64,000 bases of DNA. Origin: Prorocentrum cordatum (lineage: Eukaryota; Sar; Dinophyceae; Prorocentrales; Prorocentraceae). Location: positions 566,300 to 630,299 of the forward strand of contig CAUYUJ010018048.1 of the NCBI GenBank assembly GCA_963575745.1, given 5' to 3'. Position numbers and translations under genes: made by a program. Of the stretch, positions 1 to 11,655 are shown piece by piece. A model generated the notes under the pieces. The model saw only the letters and a list, made by a program, of their open reading frames with translations, searched no databases and was not told the DNA's origin. The stretch's first letter is position 1; every line of letters begins with the position of its first letter.

Positions 1-111
1 CCCCCCGTTCCCCCCACTGGCATTGCCTGGTCAACGCCCGCCGTGCGTCGTGGCCTGGGCCATGTGCTATGTCCGAAATTTGAAAGCCCCTGTTCTTTCC
101 GAGAACCCCTG

Positions 112-173
112 GCCGTCGCCGCCGCCGCCGCAGCCTCCGTCGCCGCCGCCGTTGCCGCCGCCGCCGCCGCCGC

Positions 174-225
<52 letters not shown>

Positions 226-229
226 TCCC
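112..229. repeat. CCG then GTC trinucleotide microsatellite
   Basis: A run of CCG/GCC triplets passes directly into about 17 near-perfect GTC triplets. Long poly-Pro, poly-Ser, poly-Val or poly-Asp frames across it are repeat artefacts. Confidence 0.9.
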
Positions 230-975
230 ATCACCCACTGGGCTAAAGGATTTTGAACAGGCATCTTCCAATGATGACAACGTAATGTTTCTTTTTGAAC
301 TCTCCTGAGGTGGGTCTTCAGGGCACGTTAACACTGAGACGAGCGAGCGCGACGCTTTATTGGTCGGGTTGTTGTCGCTGTCGTCGCCATCGAAGATCGA
401 GGTTCGAGGTCCGAAGCTGTTGGCGGTTCTCCCTGTTGTTTGGGGCCTTCGGAGTCTTCCGGGGACATCCAGAAACTTTGGGAATTGAGGAGGTTGGCCA
501 GTCGGTCGGTCGGTCGCCTGGTAGTCGTCATAGTCGCCGCGACTTGCAGAGGCATCAAGACAGCAAGCAACGTCGTGGACGCCGCGCCCAGAGTTGTTGA
601 GTCGAGCGAAGTGGCATGTCGTGGTCGTCGCCTTCGCCGTCGTGGTCTTCGTCGTCGAAGTCGGCGTCGTTTTCGGCGGTGGGAAAACGACGGCCAGGAG
701 GATGCCTTCGTCCTGCTCCGCAGCGCATGTTGCGTCTTCCCTGTTCAACCGAATGCTGCTGAAGAGTCGAAGGTCTGGAATAAGGTCCACTTTGGCTTCG
801 AACGGGGGCCCGGGGCTCTAGTTTGGAGGACTGGGGAGGTCTTCAGTGAGGGCTTCAGGCTGCCTCTTCCCAGAGGCCTCCAGGCGCTTTCGAAGTCCCA
901 GCGATGGCCCAAACGTCCAAAAGCAGTCGATCCTCGTTCCCTCGATCATCCATTATTCCTTCTTGTATACGAGTC
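230..975. other. Unique sequence, no gene recognised
   Basis: This is mixed sequence with a few short GTC clusters (around 366-395 and 620-680). No family match or convincing exon was seen. It probably belongs to an intron of the phosphatase gene whose next recognised exon starts at 1770. Confidence 0.4.
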
Positions 976-979
976 GAAA

Positions 980-1150
980 CAACAAAGACGTAACCATAAA
1001 TCTTTCGGAGGTCCGCGCGGAGTTCTCGGATTGGCGTTGTGCCCCCCTCCCTGCCTCTCGCAGAGCGCCAGGGGCGGCGCCGGAGGCGCCGCAAGTGGGG
1101 GTCCAGCGCCGACCCAAGAAATCCGCGCTTCGATCCTTCAAACTTCGGTC
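980..1150. repeat. Dispersed foldback element, copy A
   Basis: The left arm (TTCGGAGGTCCGCGCGGAG, then GGATTGGCGTTG) is roughly the reverse complement of the right arm (CAGCGCCGACCCAAGAAATC, then CGCGCTTCGA). The loop carries GGGGCGGCGCCGGAGGCGCC. Related copies lie at 22025-22115, 24825-25000 and 27125-27250. The loop of the 24.8-kb copy is inverted relative to this one. The form resembles a short non-autonomous foldback or MITE-like repeat. Confidence 0.6.
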
Positions 1151-1520
1151 CTTGATCCCAGCCGTCCGACGATGTGAACTTCTCAATCTGTGGCCCCTGA
1201 GGGCTCGACCACTTCCCGAGGGGTAGTTTTTGGCAGGGATCCTTTTTTGATGGCCCTGGGGCCCGAAAGCGGCATCCAGAGGCTGCGTTTGAAGGAAAAT
1301 TGTTCAGACTGAACAGGTGTATCGTCGGATATCTGTTTTCGGGCCATAACTTGGGCCCCCTGCGGCCGTTCGGGATCCTGGCACCCCTGGAACGCTCGTA
1401 GTGCGGCGTAGCTGCTGAGAAGCAGCTCGAGGCGAGAAAACCTCCAGGAACCAACGAGGACCCGCGAAAAATTGCGAGAACCTTCCGAAAGTGTTCGGCT
1501 GCCAGAGGTCCTTCAGAGCC

Positions 1521-1750
1521 CCGAGTCAGCAGGGCTGGGGGCAGTCAGGGGTAGCTACAGATTCGCGCTGTTGGGTTCCAAGCAAGAGTTATCCCGGACC
1601 ACAATTCTCCCGCCTAATTCGTGCGTCCAACCCTCCCGAATCTTCGGGGCTCGGGGCAGTCAGGGGTAGCTACGGGTTCGTGCCTCGGGGGCCCATACCA
1701 GAATTACCCCAGACCGCAGTTATCCCTGATGATTCGGGCGTCCCAGTCCT
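1521..1750. repeat. Tandem duplication, 115-bp unit, two copies
   Basis: GCAGTCAGGGGTAGCTAC occurs at 1541 and 1656, a spacing of 115 bp. The flanks of each unit (AATTCTCCCGCC / AGTTATCCCTGA; TTCGTGCGTCCA / TTCGGGCGTCCC) also align with moderate divergence. The second unit ends just before the polypyrimidine tract of the exon at 1770. Confidence 0.8.
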
Positions 1751-1769
1751 CTCTCCCCCGTCGTGCGAG

Positions 1770-1872
1770 GTCGGCCACGGCTACTTCAAGGACCTGCGGC
1801 GGCTGGGCCGGGCCCTGGACAGGACGGTGCTGGTGGACAACTCTCCGCTGTGCCCTCGGCGGCCGTCGCCGG
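1770..1872 (+). CDS. FCP1/SCP-like phosphatase, internal exon
   Basis: The frame reads GHGYFKDLRRLGRALDRTVL followed at once by VDNSP. This matches the back half of the FCP1-homology (CTD small phosphatase, HAD) domain, where YxKDLxxLGRxL precedes (I/V)xDNSP. In that family the Lys of KDL and the Asp-Asn of DNSP take part in phosphate and Mg2+ binding. These enzymes dephosphorylate Ser/Thr, classically on the RNA polymerase II C-terminal repeat. The nucleophile motif DxDx(T/V) is absent here and must be in exons left of the window. The acceptor is a pyrimidine tract ending GCGAG, followed by GTC. The donor at 1873 (GTCCGC) was chosen because it gives the phase needed by the exon at 5089, but it is uncertain. 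Third codon positions are nearly all G or C. Confidence 0.7.
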
Positions 1873-2264
1873 TCCGCCCCTGTCGCTCTTGCTGCTGCTG
1901 CTGCTGGTTCTCCTCCTCGCCCCCGTCCTCCTCCTCCTGAGTAGGCGAGAGAGATGACCCTGACACCCTCGCGTTGTGAGGGAGCCACGACGGACGGAGA
2001 GTCACGACGGAGGGCATTCGTCAACTTTCCGCCTCCGGTGGCCCTCGCCAGGCCCTGGGACCGCAGAAAACGATGCGGGATGAAAAACAGGTCCCATCGG
2101 GTTCGGGCTTCTGGGCAGCCGCGTTGCGACCAAATTTATGACGGAGGGTGTCTGGGGAGGAGGAGCAAGACATGTTAGGTGCGTTCGCGTCATATCTGAC
2201 GTCCTACAGTACTACCCCTCTTTCTCATCCCTTACCATGGAGTAGATATCTTCTCTATTGACAC

Positions 2265-2345
2265 AGTTGGATGTCGTATCATGGCATAGCATTACATGGC
2301 ATAGCATGGTTTGAATATCAACGCGTAGCATGACATAGCATGGCG
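2265..2345. repeat. Degenerate pentamer repeat (ATGGC/ATAGC)
   Basis: Short units such as GGCATAGCAT recur with drift. The same kind of repeat occurs at 45415-45600 and, on the other strand, at about 56740-56895. Confidence 0.6.
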
Positions 2346-2518
2346 TGGCGACGCCCCAAAGTGGGGGGGGGCCTCTGCGGCCCAAGCAATCAACGAATCG
2401 GCACCGAATGTGTAATCACTTCCGATGGTTCTTTCGGGGGGCATTTTTTGATTTCGGGGCGTATTTGGAAGGTCCGAAAACCATGCCGTGGCATGGCACT
2501 GGAAATACAGACGCCAGT

Positions 2519-2700
2519 GCTGCAGCGGGAGCACGATTCGGATCGAGCGGAAGCGCGGGAATAAGGCTACCGCTGCAGCGGGGGCACGATTCGAAACGAG
2601 CGGAAGCGCGGACATGAGACCAGCGCTGCAGCGGGAGCATGATTCGGAACGAGCGGAAGTTCGGAAATGAGGCCAGCGCATCAGCGGGAGCAACATTTTT
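2519..2700. repeat. Tandem repeat, 53-bp unit, about 3.5 copies
   Basis: Units start GCTGCAGCGGGAGCACGATT at 2519, 2572 and 2625, with a diverged fourth near 2678. The period is constant at 53 bp. Diverged relatives sit at 22160-22400 and 42590-43013, so this is a dispersed family. Confidence 0.85.
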
Positions 2701-2804
2701 GAAAAAATAGCCCAAGCGAAAACCCAACTGCCGGGAATCCTGTGTGTAATTATCCTGGCGAGCGTCCCAACCATATGCAGTTGTGGATACCGTAATTGTT
2801 AATA

Positions 2805-4370
2805 TCTGCTTCGGTGAAGCTCCCTATGGGGCCACGAAGCGCTGCACTGGGCGGGGGGGAACGCTGTACTGTGTGCGTGGTGTGCCGAATTGGGTTTCCG
2901 GGACGCATGCGGACGGTCCCACTGAGGGCTTCGGTGGAGCTCCCTATGGGGCCACGAAGCGCTCTACTGAGTGAGTGAAAATGCAAAGTTGGGTTTCCGG
3001 GACGCATGCGGACGGTCCCACTGGGGGCTTCGGTGGAGCCCCATATGGGGCCACGAAACGCTGCACTGCGCGGGTGAAAATGCCAAATTACATTTCCCGG
3101 ACGCATACGGACGGTGGCACTGGGGCCTTGGGTGGAGCCCCCTATGGGGCCACGAAACGCTGCAGAGGGTGGGTGAAAATGCCAAATTGGGCTCCTGGAC
3201 GCATGCGGACGGGGGCACTGGGGCCTTCGGTGGAGCTCCCTATGGGGCCACGAAACGCTGCACTGGGTGTGCGGGACGCATGCGGACGGTAGCGCTGGGA
3301 CCTTCGGTGGGGCTCCCTATGGGGCCACGAAACGCTGTACTGGGCGTGCGGGACGCATGTGGACGGTACCACTGGGACCTTCGGTGGGGCTCCCTATGGG
3401 GCCACGAAACGCTGTACTGGATGGGTGAAACGCGGGGAGGAGGGGGAGGAGGGCCACGAAACGCTGTACTGGGTGTGCGGGACGCATGCGGACGGTAGCG
3501 CTGGGACCTTCGGTGGAGCTCCCTATGGGGCCACGAAACGCTGTACTGGGCGTGCGGGACGCATACGGACGGTAGCATTAGGACCTTCGGTGGGGCTCCC
3601 TATGGGGCCACGAAACGTTGTACTGGGTGGTTGAATTGCAGGGAGCACGAAACGCTGTACTGGGTGTGCGGGACGCATGCGGACGGTAGCGCTGGGACCT
3701 TCGGTGGAGCTCCCTATGGGGCCACGAAACGGTGTACTGGGCGTGCGGGACGCATGCGGACGGTAGCATTTGGACCTTCGGTGGGGCTCCCTATGGGGCC
3801 ACGAAGCGTTGTACTGGGTGGTTGAAACGCAGGGAGCACGAAACGCTGTACTGGGTGTGCGGGACGCATGCGGACGGTAGCACTGGGACCTTCGGTGGAG
3901 CTCCCTATGGGGCCGCGAAGCGCTGTACTGGGTATGCGGGACGCATGCGGACAGTAGCACTGGGACCTTCGGTGAGGCTCCCTATGGGGCCACGAAGCGT
4001 TGTACTGGGTGGGTGAACCGCAGGGAGGAGGGGGAGAAGGGCCACGAAACGCTATACTGGGGTTTGCGGGACGCATGCGGACGGTAGCACTGGGACCTTC
4101 GGCGGAGCTCCGTATGGAACCACGAAGCGCTGTACTGGGTGTGCGGGACGCATACGGACGGTAGCTCTGGGACCTTCGGTGGGGCTCCCTATGGGGCCAC
4201 GAAGCGCTGTAGTGGGTGGGTGAAACGCGGGGAGGAGGGGGAGGAGGGCCACGAAACGCTGTACTGGGCGTGCGGGACGCATGCGGACGGTAGCGCTGGG
4301 ACCTTCGGTGGAGCTCCCTATGGGGCCACGAAACGCTGTACTGGGTGTGCGGGACGCATGCGGACGGTGG
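2805..4370. repeat. Large tandem array, 77- and 99-bp units, about 16 copies
   Basis: The core GCTCCCTATGGGGCCACGAA recurs about 16 times, with GGACGCATGCGGACGG between cores. Spacing is 99, 99, 98 bp in the first units and then mainly 77 bp. Some units carry a GGGGAGGAGGGGGAGGAGG insert. Because 77 is not a multiple of three, the long open frames change phase along the array, so it is not read as a protein. It lies in the first intron of the phosphatase gene. Confidence 0.9.
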
Positions 4371-4432
4371 GGAGGAGGAGGAGGAGGAGGAGGAGGAGGA
4401 GGAGGAGGAGGAGGAGGAGGAGGAGGGAAAGG
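4371..4432. repeat. (GGA)n microsatellite
   Basis: Pure GGA triplets abut the end of the 77/99-bp array. Confidence 0.9.
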
Positions 4433-5088
4433 AGGAGGACCGCGGGGCGACGTCTCTTCAAAACGAGGACCCAACACCACAGGATGGTTCGGAAAAACAG
4501 GGCGCAGAAGGGGGGCCGGGCATCTGCCGGACGTCATCCGGGGAGAGAGGAGAGTAGTATCCTCCATGTCGTGTAAGTGTGGAGGAGGAGGAGGGAGGGA
4601 GGAGGAGGCCGCGGCGGAGGAGGAGGAGGCGGATGTGGAGAGGTTTGAAGAGGCGGAGGTCGATGAGGCGGCAGAACATGCGTCGCTGGTGCGGCGCAAT
4701 CGTCCGACCCCACTTAGTCGGATCTAATGTGGTAGGCCTCTAGAGAGGCGAAGTGCCCTGAGATCCGACGTTGTGAAAAACATGCAGCATCGTCATAAGT
4801 CACTTCTGGAGCCCCAGACCAAATTTTTCTGCTGCATTCTTCAGGCCAGACCGATCTGCGATGGCCCTCGGGCCCGAAAACCGGGCGAAACAGCTCGGAG
4901 TGCAGAATGGCAACGCCCAGATTTCGGGGTACATCTGAAATCGAGAATACGGAAGCAACACGTCAGCAGGGGTACCCTTGAATCCTTGTCAATCCGTGGC
5001 CATTCTCCACGTCCTGGGACGTCCGATCTGGAAGGTCCAATGGCCTCGCATCTTTACCTTGCGTGCTTACCATCGGTTTTGACTGCAG
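4433..5088. other. Intron sequence, no gene recognised
   Basis: This unique sequence includes a short GGA-rich patch (4580-4670). It ends in TTTTGACTGCAG, the acceptor for the exon that follows. Confidence 0.5.
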
Positions 5089-5177
5089 GATTGGCGCGCC
5101 CCGCGGCCTTCCCCGGCGGCTGCGGATCTCTCGCGCCGTGCCCCGACCACGGCATCGTCGTGTCCAACTGGACGGCC
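5089..5177 (+). CDS. FCP1/SCP-like phosphatase, internal exon
   Basis: After the acceptor TTTTGACTGCAG the frame gives about 29 codons, nearly all ending in G or C, including CPDHGIVVSNWTA. This fits the segment after DNSP in FCP1/SCP-like phosphatases, where P-x-N-G-(I/F)-x-x-x-x-W precedes the (D)DRE-L stretch. The DRE-L stretch itself starts the exon at 12706. Phase joins both neighbours: one base is left from the exon at 1770, and the exon ends on a codon boundary. No GT donor fits the family alignment. The downstream border reads GCC|GACGAC or ACG|GCCGAC, so a GA or GC donor is implied. GACGAC also begins the next exon, which makes the exact cut ambiguous without changing the product. 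The end could alternatively be a GT at 5201. Confidence 0.6.
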
Positions 5178-5230
5178 GACGACGAGGAGCGCGGCGGGAG
5201 GTCTCCATCGTCGCTGCGGCCGCTTACCGC

Positions 5231-5245
5231 CGTCGCCGCCGCCGC

Positions 5246-5280
<35 letters not shown>

Positions 5281-5396
5281 TCGTCGTCGTCGTCGTCATC
5301 GTCCTCGTCGTCGTCGTCGTCGTCCTCGTCCTCGTCGTCGTCGTCGTCGTCGTCCTCGTCCTCGTCGTCGTCGTCGTCGACGTTGTCGTCGTCGAA
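5231..5396. repeat. GTC/CTC trinucleotide microsatellite
   Basis: CTCGTC and GTCGTC blocks alternate for about 165 bp. Confidence 0.9.
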
Positions 5397-5577
5397 GCAC
5401 TTCCAGGAGCCTTGTTATCCAGGACCCGTTTTCCTCATGCTAAACTGCGCAGCACTTCGACGCTTGTGTGCAAATCCGCAGGCTTCGCACCTCCGCAGCC
5501 CTGCCGCTCCGGAGCCTGCTCTGCGAAGGCCTCAAGGGGCAGGGGGCGGCGTTCACCCGGCGACCTGGACCTGGAGC

Positions 5578-5702
5578 TTGAGGAGGGGGGAGGAGGGGGG
5601 GATGGGGGAGGAGGAGGAGGAGGAGGAGGAGGAGGGGGGGAGGAGGAGGAGGAGGAGGAGGAGGAGGAGGAGGAGGAGGAGGAGGAGGAGGAGGAGGAGG
5701 AC
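5578..5702. repeat. (GGA)n microsatellite
   Basis: This is an almost uninterrupted purine run of GGA/GAGG units on the + strand. Confidence 0.9.
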
Positions 5703-5919
5703 CGTGTAAAAATCCTGAAGCGTGCCCAAACACCATTCTCATGACTTCAACGTCACGAGCTCACCTGTGAAGTCTTGGCGGTCCTGAGTCGCGCCCAAAC
5801 ACCACTTCTGGGACTCCTAACGCAGCGAATCAACATAACCGCTGCGCCCTGACAATCATGGATTGGTCCAACACATTTTTCCTGCATCAGCCATGAGAAG
5901 TAATGAGTCTGTTGTAAGG

Positions 5920-6233
5920 TTTTAGAACGAGCGTGCGCGGCGCTGCAGAAAGAGCCGCATTATGAAAACGACTCGCCCTCAACCCGTGAAGCTCTTGCAA
6001 TTGATTAAGACGATTGTGCGTGGCCTTACGGCGAGAGGCGCATCTTGAAAATGAACGCCGTCAACCCGTGAAGCTCTTGCATTTTTTTAAGACGAATGTG
6101 CGCGTCGCTACAGCGAGAGCCGCATTTTGAAACCAACCCGCCCTCAATCCGTGAAGCTCTTCGACATGTTTAAGACGAGTGTGCGCGGTGCAAAGGCGAG
6201 AGCCGCATTTGGAAAACGACCCGCCCTCAAGAA
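5920..6233. repeat. Tandem repeat, 83-bp unit, about 3.5 copies
   Basis: AGAG(C/G)CGCAT recurs at 5951, 6034, 6116 and 6199, a period of 82-83 bp. Each unit contains CCCGTGAAGCTCTT and GTGCGCG. The same family, with the same period and GGCGAGAGCC motif, forms the array at 33650-34060. It ends exactly where the GGA/GAT field begins. Confidence 0.85.
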
Positions 6234-6235
6234 AA

Positions 6236-7065
6236 TGGAATGGAGGACCAGGAGAAGGAGGGGGAGGAGAAGGACGAGGAGGAGGAGGAGGAGGAGGAGG
6301 TGGAGGAGGAGGAGGAGGAGGAAATGCTGCTGCTTATGATGATGAGGATTATCATGATGATGACACTGATGATGGTGGTACTGATAATGATGACGATCGT
6401 GATGCTGGTGGTGATGATGATGATGAGGATGATAATGCGGAGGATGAGGAGGAGGTCTAGATGGGAGGAGGACGGGGAGCATGGGGATGATAAGGTGATG
6501 AATCTGCTGCTGATGACGACGACGACCACGATGATCATGATTATGATGATGCTGATGATGATGCTGCTGATGATGATGATGATGGTGGTGGTGGTGATGA
6601 TGGTGGTTAAGGGGGACAAGGGAGGGAGGATAGAAGGATGAGGGGTAGGGGGAGGTCGAGGTGGGAGGATTTCGAGGATGAGCAGGAGGAGTAGGAGGAT
6701 TAGGAGGCTCAGGAGCAGGCGGAGGATGAGGAGAGGATGATGGCGGGGGAGAAGGAGGAAGAGGCAGAGGGGGATGAGGCCGCGGCGTTGGAGGTTGCGG
6801 ATGAGTAGTAGGACGCGGTGGACGATGAGGCGATGGAAGATGCCCTTTTCCATTTTAGAGGATGACGGAGCATACGGGAAAGGAGAAAGACGAGGGGAGG
6901 AGGAGCAGGTCAAGAGAGGACGGGGAGGATGATGAGGATGAGGAGGTCAGGGAGGATAAGGAAGATGAGGAGGATGAGGTCAAGGTGTTGAGGCTGATGA
7001 TGAGGATATTGCTGATAATGATGATGATGGTGATGATGATGATGATGATGATGATGCTGATGATC

Positions 7066-7119
<54 letters not shown>

Positions 7120-10100
7120 ATGGTGATGATGAAAACGACTGCAATGAGGAAGACGAGGATGATAGGGGTGATGCTAGGTATGCTGAAGGTGATGACATTG
7201 TTGATGATGATTCGGATTATGAACATGTTTATGTTTGTGGTTATGATAAGGATTCTCTTGCTGTTGCTGGTACTTCGGATGCTGGTGGTGGTCGGTGGTG
7301 GCGGTGGTCATGCGGACGGCGACGACGATGATGGTGATGTTGATGAGTAGGAGGAGGAGCAGGAGGAGGAGGATGTCGATGATGACGATGATGACGATGA
7401 TGGTTGTGATGATGATGATGGTGATGGTGATTTTGGATGCTGATGATGAGTATGATGCTCATGTTGAGTATGATGGTGATGATGATGATCATGATGCTGC
7501 TGATGTTGCTGATGTTGTTGATGATAATGCTGATGGTGATGCTGATGTTGATGATAATGATGATGAGGATAACCAGTAGGAGGATGGGGGAGGATGGGGA
7601 TGACGAGGATCATTATGTGGAGGCGGAGGTGTTACTGGTCATTATGAGTGGCCTGCTCATGATGATACTGATGATAATGATACTGTGGCTGATGATGATG
7701 AGGAGGATGACGATGAGGATGATAACGTTGATGAGTGTGATGCTGATGATGATGATGATGCTGATCATGTTGATGATGCTGATTATGACGATTGATAATG
7801 ACTATGATGGTGACGCTGATTCTTCTGATGACGATACTGATGATGCTGATCATTGATTCACGTCGATGATGCTGACGAGTATGATGATGACGTTGCTGGT
7901 GTTGATGATGATGCTGTTGTTGTTTATGGTCATGCTGATGATCATGATTATGGTGCTGCTGTTGATGATGATGATGCTGATGCTGACCCTGATGTTGATG
8001 CTGGTGATGAGGCTGTGGATGGCGATGATGGTGCTACTGATGCAGATGCTGCTGCTGATGAACATGGTGATGACGATTGTGATGGTGATGATGCTGATGA
8101 TGCTGATGATGATGTTGAGAACGATGCTGATTATGCTGATGCTGGTGATGATGACGATGCTGTTGATGGTTATGATGTTGATGATGCCGATACTGATGAT
8201 GCTGATGATGATGGTGATGATCGTGGCGCTGCTGCTGCTACTGATGATGAGTATGATGATGTCAATGATGGTGATGCCGACGATGCCGATGACGATGACG
8301 ATGCTGGTGATGATGATGACGCTGGTGATGATGACAATGAGGATGCTGATGATGATGCAGATACTGATGATGATGATGCTGATGATGATGATGATGATGA
8401 TGCTGATGCTGATGCTGATGCTGATGATGATGGTGGTGGTGATGATGGTGGTGGTGATGGTGATGGTGATGGTGATGGTGATGATGGTGATGGTGCTGGT
8501 GATGGTGACGGCGGTGGTGGTGGTGGTGGTGAAGAAGATTGGGACAGAGGATTGGATGATGAAGGGGATGGGGAGGTCTAGGTGAGACGGATTTGGGGAT
8601 GAGCAGGAGGAGGCGGATTAAGAGATGCAGACGCAGGATGAGGAGGAGGCGAGGATGGTTCGGAGGATACTGCGAATGAAGTGGCGGGGGATGAGGCCCG
8701 TGTCAGGATGCGGTGGCCGATAGAGGGGCTGTGGAAGAAGACCTCTTCCACTTTGGAGGCTGCCAGAGGATGAGGGGAAGGATACGGACGAGGGGGGGGG
8801 ATGTCAAGAGTGGACGGGTCGGATGCAGAGGATGAGGATGATGGGGAGGATGCGGAAGATGAAGAGGACACGGAGGATGTGGAAAATAAGGAGGATGCGG
8901 ACATGTTGATGTTGTCGATGACGATGGGTATCGTGGTGGTGCTGATGATCATGACGGATGATGGAGAGTGTGTTGTGATTGATGTTTAGGTTTATAATTA
9001 TGTTGATGCTGGTGATGATGCTGATGCGGATGATCTGGATGGTGTTGGTGTCACTTCTGAGCATGGTGGTGGTGGTAGTTGGTGGTGGTGGTAATGCTGA
9101 CGATTTTGACGATGACGATGACGATGAGGATGATGATGATGATGACGCTGGTGATGATGACAATGATGATAATGATGATGGTGACGATGATTATACGGCT
9201 GATGCTGCCGATGCTGTTCATGGTGATGATACTGCTGATGATGATGCTTATGCTGCTGGTGATGCTGATGCTGATGATGACCAAGGTGTTGCTGCTGCAG
9301 CTGATGATGATGATGATGATGGCGACCATGGTGATGATAATGGTGACCATCATGATGCCTGTGATGGTGATGATGCTGATGATAATGATGATGCTGCTGA
9401 TAATGGTGATGCTGACGATGATGGTGCTAGTGACGATTGATGTCGATGATGTCGATGGTGATGATGCTGCTACTGATGATGATGTTTATGATGGTGACGA
9501 TGCTGAGGCTGAACATGATGATGACGAAGCTGTGATGATCATGGTGGTAACCATGTCTTGATGATGATTATGATAATGCTGGTGATGCTGCTGACGATGA
9601 CGATGATGATTATGATGATGCTGCCGATGTTGGTGTCGATGACGATGGTTGTGGTGACGATGATGATGTCGATGGTGCTGATCCGGCTGATAATGATGCT
9701 GTTGATGATGACGACGATGATGACCATGATTAGATGATTCGATGATCATGATCACGATGATGATGCTGCTGACGATAATGATGCTGATGATGATGATGAT
9801 GCTGATGATGATGATGATGATGATGCTGATGCTGATGCTGATGATGATGCTGTTGACGTTGACGATGAACAATTCGAATACTGATGATGATGCTGCTGAT
9901 GATGATGATGCTGATGATGATGATGATGAGGATGAGAAGGAGGAGGACGGATAGCATGAGGATGGTATGACGACGATTGCGATGACGATTCTGATTGTGT
10001 TGATGGTGATGGGGGGAAAAGGGAGGAAGGATTGGAGGATCAGGGGGAGGAGGATGTCGAGGTGCGAGGATTTTCAGGATGCGCAGGAGAAGCGGATTAG

Positions 10101-10381
10101 GACTGTAATGTCAGCGATCCCGTGAGGGCCGAACCAAGTGGCCAACAGTTAGGCACGACGGCGACGATGATGAAGATGATGCTAGGGTTGATGCTGGGTA
10201 TGATGATGGAGATGCCGGTCTTGATGATGATTGTGTTTCGGATTCTGATGATGATGCTGCTGGTGATAATATTGATGCTGGTGATGGTGATGGTGAGTCG
10301 TGGTGGTAATGATGACGATGATGCTGATGATGCTGCTGATAACGAACGTGATGGTGGTGATGATGCTGATGATGATGATGC

Positions 10382-10414
<33 letters not shown>

Positions 10415-11098
10415 GTATGCAGTTGATGGTGATAATGATGAGTTTGATGACAACGATGAAGATGGTGATGATGGCGGTGATGATGATAATGATGATGATT
10501 ATGATTATGAGGATGATGCTGATGATGCTGCTGCTGATGATGATGATGCTGATGTTGCTGTTGACGTTGATGATGAAAAATCCTGATAATGATGATGCTG
10601 CTGGTGATGATGATAGTGATGATGATGAATATGGTGATGCTAATGATGCTGATGAAGAGGAAAACGGGGAGGATGGTGGTGGTAGTGATGATGATGCTGA
10701 CGATGACGACCGGCCTCGAGATGCAACCAGGAGGAGTTATTCATAAGGAGAAGAATGGAGGACCAGAAGAAGGAGGGGGAGGAGGAGGAGCAGAAGTAGG
10801 AGGAGGAGGAGAAGGAGGAGGAGGAGGAGGAGAGGAGGCGTATGAAGGGCAGGAGGATGAGGAGCAGTAGGAGGAGGAGGGAGCTGGCGATGGTCTTGAT
10901 GATCATGATGATGATCATGATCATGATGATGCTGATGACGATGATGATGCTGATGCTGATACTGATGCTGATGATGATGATGATGATGATGATCATGATC
11001 ATGATGATCGTGATGATAATGCTGATGCAGATGTTGATGCTGATGCTGATGATGACGATGATGATGTTGATGATCATCATATGATGCTGATGATGATT

Positions 11099-11155
<57 letters not shown>

Positions 11156-11156
11156 C

Positions 11157-11200
<44 letters not shown>

Positions 11201-11655
11201 ATAGGTTGCGGTGATGATGACGGTGGTGATGAGGTGATGGTTGTAGAATGGGAGATGGAGGAGGCAGGGGATGGGGATAAGACGGATGAGAGATCGAAAT
11301 CACAAGGGGAGGAAGGGGGGTATTCAAAGAAGAAGGGAGCAGGGCTCCTCATCTTGTTTTCTCCTACCTCTTCTTACTACTCCCTTCTTTGGCACCCCTG
11401 CTGCCATCTCATGCCCCTCTCCTGCCCCATCCTCCCTCGTCCCCGTCTCACCTCATCCGCGCGAAGGGGCGTGGGAGGAGCGGGCGAGGAGGACGGGGGG
11501 GAGGAGGGAGGAGGAGGAGGAGGAGGAGGAGGAGGAGGAGAAGGAGATGGAGGAGGAGAAGGAGGAGGAGGAGGAGGGAGGAGGAGGGAGGAGGAGGAGG
11601 AGGAGGAGGAGGAGGAGGCGGAGGAGAGAAGGCGGAGGAGGGATGATGAGGGGTG
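6236..11655. repeat. 5.4-kb field of (GAT)n, (GATGCT)n and (GGA)n
   Basis: Nearly the whole stretch is imperfect GAT, GATGCT and GGA triplets, all with the same strand polarity. GGA-rich blocks lie at about 6236-6330, 6610-7000, 8580-8880, 10740-10885 and 11470-11645. The purest (GAT)n is about 11090-11200. The field makes up most of the second phosphatase intron (5178-12705). The poly-Asp and poly-Met frames across it are artefacts. Confidence 0.9.

Noticed and set aside
2971-3960. Repeated MRTVALGPSVGLPMGP-type peptide across the 77/99-bp array
   Set aside because: The 77-bp unit shifts frame at each copy, so no single protein could use it; all six frames show similar open stretches.
5920-6233. 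CRISPR-like regular repeats (83-, 60- and 53-bp units)
   Set aside because: Units are contiguous tandem repeats with no unique spacers, and the host is a eukaryote.
6862-9561. Many long open frames of Met/Leu, Asp or Ile/Thr
   Set aside because: They are translations of GAT/GATGCT triplets in three frames and both strands, with no non-repetitive core.
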